Origin: Oligoflexia bacterium | GTDB taxonomy: Bacteria > Bdellovibrionota > Bacteriovoracia > Bacteriovoracales > Bacteriovoracaceae | DNA length: 45,613 nucleotides | Assembly (NCBI GenBank): GCA_015232015.1 | Contig: JADGAM010000003.1 | Span: 20,572-66,184, forward strand | Direction: 5' to 3' | Part shown: one piece after another, positions 26,679 to 35,044 of the stretch | Layout: each line of letters begins with the position of its first letter | Numbering within the stretch: position 1 is the stretch's first letter | Program-made: the position numbers and the translations under genes | Notes under the pieces: model-generated | What the model saw: only the letters and a program-made list of their open reading frames with translations | What the model was told of the DNA's origin: nothing | The model's database searches: none

Positions 26679-28073
26679 TTAGAATTCAGTTTTACTACTT
26701 AAGTAAAAATCCTTAACTAAAACCGCTGGAAAATAATTATCTCGACCATTAAGAGACCTGCGCTCACATCCTTTAGAAAAAGCAGTTATTCTATTTAAAA
26801 TTGAAATTGCAGATTCATTCCAACGAAAATGATTTGATGCCGATACAATCTCTCCATCTTCTACATAAAAAATTCCATTTCTAGTCATACCTGTTAAAGT
26901 AAGATCATTTTTTCTCACAAGTCTTATGTACCAAAAATCTTTTATATAAAATCCTCTCTTTAAATTTTTAAGTAACTCTCTTTCATCATGATTACATTGA
27001 CCATTTTCACCTTGGAAACTATTGTCTTCCCAAATAACATTTCCCATACTCCATTCACTTAAATTATTTTTTTTCGCCCAAAAAGCTGATGTAGGAAGAT
27101 CAATTAATGTTCCGTTCTTAATAAAATAATTCTTTTTTATTGGTCGTCCCTCTGAAGTGAAGGAGATAGATGGTAATAATAAATTTCCAGGATCAGTAAA
27201 GATTGTTATTGAGGAATCAGCAATCTTGGAATTAATTTTACCAGTTAATGGTGAATGACCTTCATCGTATGCTCTTCTATCAATATCGTAGTTAAAAAGT
27301 GAATTCATTAATTCTGAAGTGGCCTTAGAGGATAATAAAACGTCATATCTACCGGCATTGAATGAACGTTTACCTTTTTTAATCATCATCTCAACATCAT
27401 TGCGAGCGCGATTAAATGCTTGTGAATAATCAATACTGCTTACTTTATTTGAGCTAACTCTATCTGCTGCTCGTTCTCCATTGCATTCAATTGTGTTTGA
27501 ATACTCGGCAAAAGAATTTTTACAAAATCTTTTGGCGCCATTTTTGGTTACTACTGCCAAAGTTTTAATCACACTTTCAGCTGTTCCGCTAATTGTATAA
27601 TTTTTAATATTAGCAAGTGCTTCTCCTGCCATTTTAATACGTATTGCTTCTTTAATATTTTCTTCGCTTAAATCAAATAATGTTTGCTGGTCACACAAAT
27701 TATCACAAGCACGATTATCATTTTCATCACTATCATTAGCACTAGCAGCACATGTTGGGACATATTCCAAATCCACAACTGAGAATTTTAACATTTCACT
27801 TGTACGTAAAAACAATTGAGTAATTCCATTCTCAGTTATATCATTAGTACTAAGAGTAATTTTTTTATTATCTTGATAGGCAGTTAAAGAAATATTTATA
27901 TTCTTTGAAAAAATATTTTGAGTTATAGTATTACTGGCAAAACGAGTAAGACCACGATTAATACTATAATATTTAATTATAAAATCATCGTAATGTTGTT
28001 TGGCCTTATCAGCAATTTTATCTATGTTTATATTATTTATGTCTATTTGATTATTATCTTGATTGTTATCCAT
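26679..28073 (-). CDS. TldE/PmbA-like protease subunit
   Basis: A 464-residue protein of the TldD/PmbA family that lacks the zinc-binding HExxxH motif found in its partner, as expected for TldE/PmbA. The family C-terminal pattern is visible: NGTLIDLPTSAFWA, a long stretch with LTGMTRNGIFYVEDGEI, and AVLVKDFYLSS. With TldD it forms a cytoplasmic heterodimeric metalloprotease that trims unfolded peptides or processes modified peptides. Its ATG at 28073 overlaps the tldD stop by 8 bases and AGGAGG lies 8 bases upstream, so the two are translated in step. No peptide precursor gene is visible nearby. Confidence 0.85.
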   Translation of the reverse strand: MDNNQDNNQIDINNINIDKIADKAKQHYDDFIIKYYSINRGLTRFASNTITQNIFSKNINISLTAYQDNKKITLSTNDITENGITQLFLRTSEMLKFSVVDLEYVPTCAASANDSDENDNRACDNLCDQQTLFDLSEENIKEAIRIKMAGEALANIKNYTISGTAESVIKTLAVVTKNGAKRFCKNSFAEYSNTIECNGERAADRVSSNKVSSIDYSQAFNRARNDVEMMIKKGKRSFNAGRYDVLLSSKATSELMNSLFNYDIDRRAYDEGHSPLTGKINSKIADSSITIFTDPGNLLLPSISFTSEGRPIKKNYFIKNGTLIDLPTSAFWAKKNNLSEWSMGNVIWEDNSFQGENGQCNHDERELLKNLKRGFYIKDFWYIRLVRKNDLTLTGMTRNGIFYVEDGEIVSASNHFRWNESAISILNRITAFSKGCERRSLNGRDNYFPAVLVKDFYLSSKTEF

Positions 28074-29517
28074 TTAAGGCACCTCCTACTGAAATGTTTC
28101 TAAAGCGTGCAGGAGCACTCCCGTGGGTCATATGTTGCGATTGAGTCGGTTCTCCTTTACCACAACCTAAAGTTCCATATGGTTGCCAGAAACGTTTGTC
28201 ACAAATAGCATCGCAACTTCGCCAAAACTCATAACTAATTGCCTGATAGGTTACATCTCTTAATGCTGCAACTATTTTTCCATTCTTAATTTGCTTAAAA
28301 AAATCTCCTCCAAATTGAAAATTAAGTCTTTGTTGATCAATGGAAAAGCTACCTCTGCCATCAATTAAAATACCATCTTCGGTATCAGCAATTAAATCAT
28401 CTAAGCTAAGTGTTTTTTTTCCAGGCATCAGAGATAGATTTGGAATTCTATTTATTGGCATCACAGAAAATGAGTCTGCGCGGTTGCAGCCCATACTTTC
28501 ACTATCTCCAATTATTGAAGCAGTTTCTCTGGTAGATGAGTACCCAACCAATATTCCATCTTTAATTATGTCAAAACTTTTACTAGGAATTCCATCATCA
28601 TCAAAACCAATTGAGGCCAGTCCTCCCTCTAAATTATTATCTACTCTAAAATTAATTAGTTCTGATCCATACTTAAAGTTTCCTCTCTTTTCTATTGTTG
28701 CAAATGATGTTCCTGCATAATTTGCTTCCCAACCTAATACTCGATCAAGTTCAGTCGGGTGTCCTACTGATTCATGAATAGTTAACAATAAATTTGAAGG
28801 TAAAATTATTAAATCTTTTCTTCCTAAAGAACACTTAGTTGCTTTAAGCTTGATTAATGCCTCTTCTGCAATTAAAGCAGAACTCTCAACTACTGGTTGG
28901 GCCAAAATCCACTCATAACCAGCGCTTTTAGGAATTCCATAAAACGTTCGACTTTGAAAATCTCCATTATCAACTACTGTAACAGTATAACTTATATCAT
29001 TTAAGTAAATCTCATTTTCAATTTTGGCACCATCTAAATTGTATAACATTTGATGATATTTTTTAAATCTCATCTGACCATCTAAACGCTTAAAGGCCTT
29101 TTTATCTTTAACTTGCTCATAAACTTGAAATAAAATATTTAATTTATCTTTAGCATTTACCTTAAATGGGTCAATCATAATTGGAGTTTTAAATTTCCCT
29201 TCCATAGGAATTTTATCTTTTGTTAATTTTATTTTGTTATATTGAAAGACAGAAGAGTTATCAGCAATTTCCAATGCCAATTTTGCACTTTTTAGAAGAG
29301 ATTCTTTTGATAAATCTGAAGTAGCAGCAAATCCCCAACAACCATTTTTTAAAACTCTTATACCCACACCACGTTCATCAACATTATTATATTGTTTCAA
29401 AACATTATTTAAGGTTATTATATCCTCACTTAATGTTTCCCTGTAACGAACATCTGCATACTCTAGCGAACTTTTTTCTCTTAAAAAATTAATCACCTCA
29501 GACAATAGATAATCCAT
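28066..29517 (-). CDS. tldD: TldD-like zinc metalloprotease
   Basis: A 483-residue protein. The zinc motif HESVGH (His248, Glu249, His253) lies in LLTIHESVGHPTELDR. The C-terminal GTLGCGKGEPTQSQHMTHG and ARFRNISVGG match the TldD end, where the Cys is a further metal ligand. The catalytic subunit pairs with the TldE-like protein encoded 8 bases overlapping downstream. The N-terminal domain (1-200) is the usual alpha/beta ring-forming part. The start ATG at 29517 has AGGAA upstream. The HExxxHPTELD variant is slightly different from the E. coli HEAVGHxLEGD form, which may mark a separate TldD subfamily. Confidence 0.9.
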   Translation of the reverse strand: MDYLLSEVINFLREKSSLEYADVRYRETLSEDIITLNNVLKQYNNVDERGVGIRVLKNGCWGFAATSDLSKESLLKSAKLALEIADNSSVFQYNKIKLTKDKIPMEGKFKTPIMIDPFKVNAKDKLNILFQVYEQVKDKKAFKRLDGQMRFKKYHQMLYNLDGAKIENEIYLNDISYTVTVVDNGDFQSRTFYGIPKSAGYEWILAQPVVESSALIAEEALIKLKATKCSLGRKDLIILPSNLLLTIHESVGHPTELDRVLGWEANYAGTSFATIEKRGNFKYGSELINFRVDNNLEGGLASIGFDDDGIPSKSFDIIKDGILVGYSSTRETASIIGDSESMGCNRADSFSVMPINRIPNLSLMPGKKTLSLDDLIADTEDGILIDGRGSFSIDQQRLNFQFGGDFFKQIKNGKIVAALRDVTYQAISYEFWRSCDAICDKRFWQPYGTLGCGKGEPTQSQHMTHGSAPARFRNISVGGALNG

Positions 29518-29650
29518 GTGTATTTCCTAAAAATTTTTACGTATTTCATTATTTAGTTTTTGATTGTATCATTTTAATAGAGAGTATTTATAAAGAAAAT
29601 ATCTACTTTTATAGTATTGTTTTTTATTTTTAATTCCTGACAATATTAAT

Positions 29651-29690
29651 AGGTTTTCAACAGTTTTTAACAGCTTTTAACGGTTTTTAA
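29651..29690. repeat. Four 10-bp tandem repeats upstream of the HD-GYP gene
   Basis: Imperfect units AGGTTTTCAA, CAGTTTTTAA, CAGCTTTTAA and CGGTTTTTAA follow one another without gaps, ending 22 bases before the start codon at 29713. Each puts a T-tract on the same helical face, so intrinsic bending or a cooperative binding site is plausible. The other gene of the divergent pair is tldD. Confidence 0.75.
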
Positions 29691-29712
29691 AACACAACTT
29701 GCGGAGTACTTA

Positions 29713-31191
29713 ATGAAAATACTACATGTTGAACATGAAGAGCTTATTCGTGAGCTTTACGCGCTTGACATTGAAGGAAAAGATAAATGGGAAATACTAG
29801 GTGCAAGTAGCATTAAAGAAGCAGTAAATGTTATTCAAAAAGAAAAAGATATAAAAATTATAATTAGTGGACATAAATTTATTGATGGTAACAGTGATCA
29901 ACTTTATTTATTTACTAAAAAATTTAATAAAACTATTGTGTTTATTCACAACAGTTCATTCGAAGGTGAAATTGATGATATTATCGATTTTAAAAACTTC
30001 AAGATAGATAATCCATTAAATCAAATAATATTAAAACCCAATGAAGGACATTCTATTGTAAAGGCCATTGAAAATATCATTACTCAACAAGAGTCTCAAA
30101 TCAAAAATAAAAGTAATTCGCCATTGTTATCTGCTACTGATCCATCTATAAGTATATCTACAATAAGAGATAATACTATCCCCTCTATTCAATCTCTTAC
30201 TTTACAAGTCTCAACTCACAAAGATGAAAGTCTTTATCGTAAAATAGGTATTAAACGTTTCCTTCGTATGAATAGTGTTTCCAGCGAAGTCTATCTTAAA
30301 TTAGGTGAAGAGAAGTTTGTAAAAGTAATAAACGATAACGAGCCTTATGATACAGAAAGAATTTCAAAATATATTAACAAGGGAGTTTCTTATTTATATA
30401 TTCTTAAAACTCAAATAGATTCATTCACCTCCAATTATTCCAAATTACTTAAAAGCTCTTTAGTTAAAGCAAACATTCCTTTAAACGAACGCTTAGAGAT
30501 TCAAGGTGACCTCCTACATCTCGCTCAAGAAAGGGCCAAGATTGTTGGTATTGATAAAGAGGTAATAGAAAATATGACTATAGCAACTAATTCAGTAGTA
30601 AATACTGTATATCAAAATTACGATCTATTTACATTACTTTCTACCATGATGAAAAAGCAGGATTATCTTGTTGAACACAGTTTAACTACAGCTTTAATTG
30701 CTGGAAATTTGGCCACAGAACTAGGTTGGGAAACAGAAACAACTTTACAAAAGTTAGGATTAGCATCGATGCTTCATGATGTATATTTAGATAAAGAGCA
30801 TTTGGCGGCCATATCAAATAAAAATACAACTGCTTTTAACATGTTAACAGACGAAGAAAAAGAAAAAATTTTAACTCACCCATTTAATACTGCTTCTCAT
30901 ATAGATCAATCGCCTAATGTTTTACCTGATGTTAGCTCGATAGTATTTGCTCATCATGAACAACCTGATGGCAATGGTTTTCCTCTTGCCATTAATGCCA
31001 TTCGTATTCCACAAATAACTTGCACATTTATAATTGCTGAAGATCTTGCTAACACTTTATACTATAATAAAGTTAACAATGAATTTATAGAGGATTTAAT
31101 TTTCAAATATAAAGAAAAATATTCCAAAGGTAATTTCAGAATTCCTTTAGAAGCATTAATTGAAATTTTAGAAAAAAATACTTTTGATTAA
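29713..31191 (+). CDS. HD-GYP domain protein with a degenerate receiver domain
   Basis: A 492-residue protein. Residues 1-120 have a receiver-like fold, but at the phosphorylation site (KIIISGHKF, about 48-56) the acceptor Asp is absent. Residues 300-490 are an HD-GYP domain: EHS (321-323), HD (355-356) and HHEQPDGNGFP (414-424), where GYP has become GFP. HD-GYP proteins hydrolyse cyclic di-GMP; the HD pair and HHE are kept, so activity is plausible. GGAG precedes the ATG at 29713. The middle region (180-300) is the DUF3391-like or linker segment usual between the domains. Confidence 0.82.
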   Translation: MKILHVEHEELIRELYALDIEGKDKWEILGASSIKEAVNVIQKEKDIKIIISGHKFIDGNSDQLYLFTKKFNKTIVFIHNSSFEGEIDDIIDFKNFKIDNPLNQIILKPNEGHSIVKAIENIITQQESQIKNKSNSPLLSATDPSISISTIRDNTIPSIQSLTLQVSTHKDESLYRKIGIKRFLRMNSVSSEVYLKLGEEKFVKVINDNEPYDTERISKYINKGVSYLYILKTQIDSFTSNYSKLLKSSLVKANIPLNERLEIQGDLLHLAQERAKIVGIDKEVIENMTIATNSVVNTVYQNYDLFTLLSTMMKKQDYLVEHSLTTALIAGNLATELGWETETTLQKLGLASMLHDVYLDKEHLAAISNKNTTAFNMLTDEEKEKILTHPFNTASHIDQSPNVLPDVSSIVFAHHEQPDGNGFPLAINAIRIPQITCTFIIAEDLANTLYYNKVNNEFIEDLIFKYKEKYSKGNFRIPLEALIEILEKNTFD

Positions 31192-31217
31192 GCTTCCACC
31201 TCTTAGACCACCTTACT

Positions 31218-32771
31218 TTACTTACAATATGATTTTTCATACCGATACAATTTAAACTTTTCATATTCATAAATCATCGCTACTTCACTTTTCTTTTTTT
31301 CTAAAAAATAACTTAAATAATTATTTAAATGTAATTCAGGTGCTTCAATAAAATAACAAACTCTCTTTTTATTAAAAAGTTCTTCTTGTTCATTTATATT
31401 ATAGGTTACATTTTGAATCATTGATCTTTTTCTTCCAGCGTAGAGTGCTAAGGCCCGTGGTTTCGTAAATACAAATGTTGCATCTTCTGGAGTATTTTTT
31501 TTGATATAATCAAATAATTTGGTAGCGGCCTCTGAATTTGGTCCCCTAATAGAATTATTAATGGAAAATAACTCTTTAAAAGAATATTTACTATAAAAAC
31601 TTCGAGAGTAAGTTAGGGTTACAAAAATAATTAAAATTGCAATAATAGTATATTTTAAAAAATCTATTCGAATAAATTTTAAAGCATATTTTATCGCTTC
31701 AAAATAATATTCATATATAAAAGGTGCTATTGGTAATATAAACCGCCATTCTTGCAAAGGAGGCCACATTATTAGTATTAACATATAAATAGAACAGAAA
31801 AAATCTGATATATGTAATCTTTTTTCTTTTATCTTAACTATTATGCCAATAATTAATGCTGGCATGCTGAGTGTTCTTAAAACATTTGGATAAACTCTCC
31901 AAGTATCTTCTTTCGACCAATGAAATTTTATTAATTCAATATAATAAAAAATATGTCCATAAATATATTCTTTGAATTTTACAAAAGTAATTTGATCCGA
32001 ATAATTTCCCTTAGCTGTTATATTAAATATCAGGTTATTTACAATATAAATTAAAATAAAAGTTATAAGAAAAATTATAAATAAATTTTTTAAATTTTCT
32101 TTTAATTCAAATTTTTCAAAGTAAAAAACATTTGCTGTATGATCATTCAAAGTATTTTGATATTTATATTTATATATTACAAATAGAATCATCGCAGGAA
32201 TAAATGCCACCCCTATTGTTCTAGTAAGAATGGTCATTGCTAGAAAAATACTTCCAAAGATTAAAATTACAAATTTATTTAACAAAGGTCTATTTTTTGT
32301 TTCATCAAAATTAAAAAACAAAATCATGGTTATAAATGCAAATAATGTAAAAGGGATATCAGATACAATAGTCTGTTTAAAAGATAACATCCATGGATCA
32401 TATGCAAAGATTATAGCAAGTAGTATTGCATACAAAGGCCCATATCGTTTCTTAAAAAAATAAAAAATTAATAAATTCAAGATGAATAAACAAAAAGAAA
32501 TAAATATGGAAAATATTAAAATATTATTTCCATAAAAAAAATAAATTGGTGCTAATAATAAAGGAAATCCTACAGGATAAACTTGCGGACCATTTTCCGA
32601 AAAACCAGGATTATAAAGATATGTTTTTTCTTGAGGTAATCCTTCTACAATATTTTTACTTTGATGGATATACTGTGCAAAATCACTGCCCCAATTGTGT
32701 GTACTATTTAGATTAACAAAAGAGGGAATTAGAAATATGCAGAAAAAGATTATACTTATTAAAATTCGCAT
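31218..32771 (-). CDS. Glycosyltransferase family 39-like integral membrane protein
   Basis: A 517-residue protein with about ten membrane helices and a soluble C-terminal domain (about 415-517). The first extracytoplasmic loop carries GSDFAQYIHQS, an acidic loop-1 motif typical of the ArnT/PMT superfamily of lipid-linked sugar transferases. It likely moves a sugar from a polyprenyl-phosphate donor onto lipid A, protein or a polymer on the periplasmic side. The start ATG at 32771 has no clear ribosome site. It lies 50 bp after the phospholipase D-like gene on the same strand. Confidence 0.7.
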   Translation of the reverse strand: MRILISIIFFCIFLIPSFVNLNSTHNWGSDFAQYIHQSKNIVEGLPQEKTYLYNPGFSENGPQVYPVGFPLLLAPIYFFYGNNILIFSIFISFCLFILNLLIFYFFKKRYGPLYAILLAIIFAYDPWMLSFKQTIVSDIPFTLFAFITMILFFNFDETKNRPLLNKFVILIFGSIFLAMTILTRTIGVAFIPAMILFVIYKYKYQNTLNDHTANVFYFEKFELKENLKNLFIIFLITFILIYIVNNLIFNITAKGNYSDQITFVKFKEYIYGHIFYYIELIKFHWSKEDTWRVYPNVLRTLSMPALIIGIIVKIKEKRLHISDFFCSIYMLILIMWPPLQEWRFILPIAPFIYEYYFEAIKYALKFIRIDFLKYTIIAILIIFVTLTYSRSFYSKYSFKELFSINNSIRGPNSEAATKLFDYIKKNTPEDATFVFTKPRALALYAGRKRSMIQNVTYNINEQEELFNKKRVCYFIEAPELHLNNYLSYFLEKKKSEVAMIYEYEKFKLYRYEKSYCK

Positions 32772-32821
32772 AAGGTATTTTTTATCTTAGAGCAAATATT
32801 TTGTAAAGTTGTTACTTGTTA

Positions 32822-34801
32822 CTATAATTTACTTCTTCTTACATCACTATCTATTCCAACAGTATCATCATTCGTTAAATTTGCCACATTTTGTAGATCT
32901 TCTTCTTCAGTAAATTGATAACGATATGGACGAGGATTCAACACTTTTTTAAAAAAGTCAGTAACTCCGCCCATAAACCATTGGGAAAATTTACTCCAAA
33001 TAGTATTTGGTAATTCATATTCATGAGAGTATTTCTTAGCATAATCAAAAACTTTCTCTTTTATTTTATTTACTGTTCTATAATCACTTGTTTCAATGTT
33101 TTGTTCATAATTATGATAAAGCGCAAAGGCATCCATGTTTGTGCTCCCGAAGGAAGCAAAACAATGTGTAGGATCACCTTCATCAATTACAATTCCCTTT
33201 GCATGCAACCAGCCCACTTTTTCTGGATCGCTTTTATCTGGCCCATCGTAAAGAAGTGTTTCGGCACCTAATTTTAATAAATTCTGATAATGATATTTAG
33301 TATTATGTTTATATAAAACATTCTCAGGATTACTAGGAGTAATAATATGAACCTTCACTCCTTTTTTAGTTGCATGTTCTAATGCTTCTATTATTCTCTT
33401 ATCACTAAAGTAAGGATTAATTACCCACACAGATTTTTTTGCATTCCAAATTTTATTATAATAGTTTTCAGTTATCGGATGTTGATATCTAGGTATATTT
33501 ATATTAATTTTTGCCCTTGCCCGCTCTTTATCTCGACCACTCTCAATAGCTTCTAATTTGTCATAGAGACTTTCTTCAGGAAAATATGTCTTAATAAAAT
33601 TAGCAAATTCATTTTCTCTAATTTTCTTTTTTCCAAAGTAATTATAGCTTATAAAAAAACTCGCTTGCATCTGTTTTACAATATCACCTTTGGCCTTTAA
33701 TCCTACATCAAAGTGTTTATGTCTCATATGGTTTTCAATTGTGTAACCAGTATTATAAGCGGTCTTACCATCAATAATAAAAAATTTACGATGATCATAA
33801 TGAAAAGATGCCTTGTTTACCATTTCGCTTGATAAAACTACTTCCACACCATTTTCTTGCAAAAATTTAATTAATGGTGCTGTTTTTTTCCCTCTCCAAA
33901 ATGTCATACGTGCTCCAAAACTATCAGCTAATATTTTTACTTTTACGCCCTCTCTAGCTTTTTTTGCTAATAATTTCCCAAACTCCCATCCCCAGGGATC
34001 AGCTTGCAAACCGAAAACTTGAATATTAATACTCTCCTTTGCTGCCTTCACACTCTTAACTAACTCCGGCCAAAAACCTTCATGATCTCTAAAAACATCA
34101 AAGTTATTATTATCAGTGGAAGTAAATCTTAATGCTAAATCTTTAACTTCTACCTTTTTCTTTCCAGTCATCCAATCTTTAAATTTATTATAAAAACCAT
34201 AAAGCTTAATTGGTTTTTGATTTGCGCCCACCAACTCTTCTACAGACCATTTAGGTATGTCCAGCTTTTTAACAACAGGAATGATAGTATTTTGATAAAG
34301 GTTATGAAACTCTTGTAACATCTGCTTAGTAGTGCAATTTCCTTCTCCCCTCTTTAAAATTGATTCTGTATAATTATTATACAGATCTTTTAAATGATCC
34401 TCATAAGTTATCACATCGTTCATTATTGCTTTATTAGTAATACAATCATTATAATTAGTTTTATTAAATTTTGTTCTCTTATTAATTACTACTTTTTTAC
34501 CTCTGAAATTATTTTCTGTTAGTTGATACTTATAACAACTAATCTTGCTATCATTTGAATTTGAATTTGAATTTGAATTTTTTTTCCAAATAAAAATCTC
34601 TCTACTATCCCAAATGCACTCCAAAGGATTGAGATTTTCATATAATAAAATATTTTTCTGTGAATATTTCTGGCACTTTCCATTTACAAATTTATATGTA
34701 GCATTTATTTCATTATCCCTTTTTGTCGCTGATAGAGCTATGGTAATCAATGACTTGAAAGTAAAAATAAATAAAAATATGATTAATAAATTGCCTCGCA
34801 T
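32822..34801 (-). CDS. Secreted phospholipase D-like protein with two HKD motifs
   Basis: A 659-residue protein with an N-terminal signal (about residues 4-24). Two HxKxxxxD motifs are complete: His337, Lys339, Asp344 (HRKFFIID) and His533, Lys535, Asp540 (HAKGIVID), the second followed by GSTNMD. The arrangement resembles cardiolipin synthase or phospholipase D enzymes with two HKD domains in one chain. A periplasmic or secreted location is inferred from the signal. Four Asn-Ser pairs near residue 75 come from a TTTGAA hexamer repeat. AGGAG immediately precedes the ATG. Confidence 0.85.
   Translation of the reverse strand: MRGNLLIIFLFIFTFKSLITIALSATKRDNEINATYKFVNGKCQKYSQKNILLYENLNPLECIWDSREIFIWKKNSNSNSNSNDSKISCYKYQLTENNFRGKKVVINKRTKFNKTNYNDCITNKAIMNDVITYEDHLKDLYNNYTESILKRGEGNCTTKQMLQEFHNLYQNTIIPVVKKLDIPKWSVEELVGANQKPIKLYGFYNKFKDWMTGKKKVEVKDLALRFTSTDNNNFDVFRDHEGFWPELVKSVKAAKESINIQVFGLQADPWGWEFGKLLAKKAREGVKVKILADSFGARMTFWRGKKTAPLIKFLQENGVEVVLSSEMVNKASFHYDHRKFFIIDGKTAYNTGYTIENHMRHKHFDVGLKAKGDIVKQMQASFFISYNYFGKKKIRENEFANFIKTYFPEESLYDKLEAIESGRDKERARAKININIPRYQHPITENYYNKIWNAKKSVWVINPYFSDKRIIEALEHATKKGVKVHIITPSNPENVLYKHNTKYHYQNLLKLGAETLLYDGPDKSDPEKVGWLHAKGIVIDEGDPTHCFASFGSTNMDAFALYHNYEQNIETSDYRTVNKIKEKVFDYAKKYSHEYELPNTIWSKFSQWFMGGVTDFFKKVLNPRPYRYQFTEEEDLQNVANLTNDDTVGIDSDVRRSKL
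34554..34577. repeat. Four TTTGAA hexamer repeats inside the phospholipase D-like gene
   Basis: On the minus strand the four perfect copies encode the Asn-Ser run near residues 75-82. The length is a multiple of three, so the frame is kept. Confidence 0.9.
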
Positions 34802-35044
34802 TTTCTCCTTTCTCCCTAAAAGGTTTAAGATTAAAATATTTAAATAAATGCTACTTATAATTTTATTGGAAATATATTATACATGATTTTTATAATTAAT
34901 CCCAAAAGCACATTTTGAATTCATTTTTTGAGGTTTCTGTGCCCATTATTGTTGGCAGCTTCAAACCAGTTTTTAGACAATTTTTAGACGGCCTTTAAAT
35001 AATTATTAAACAGTCTTTTAAAAATCAGAGTCATAAATCCCAAA

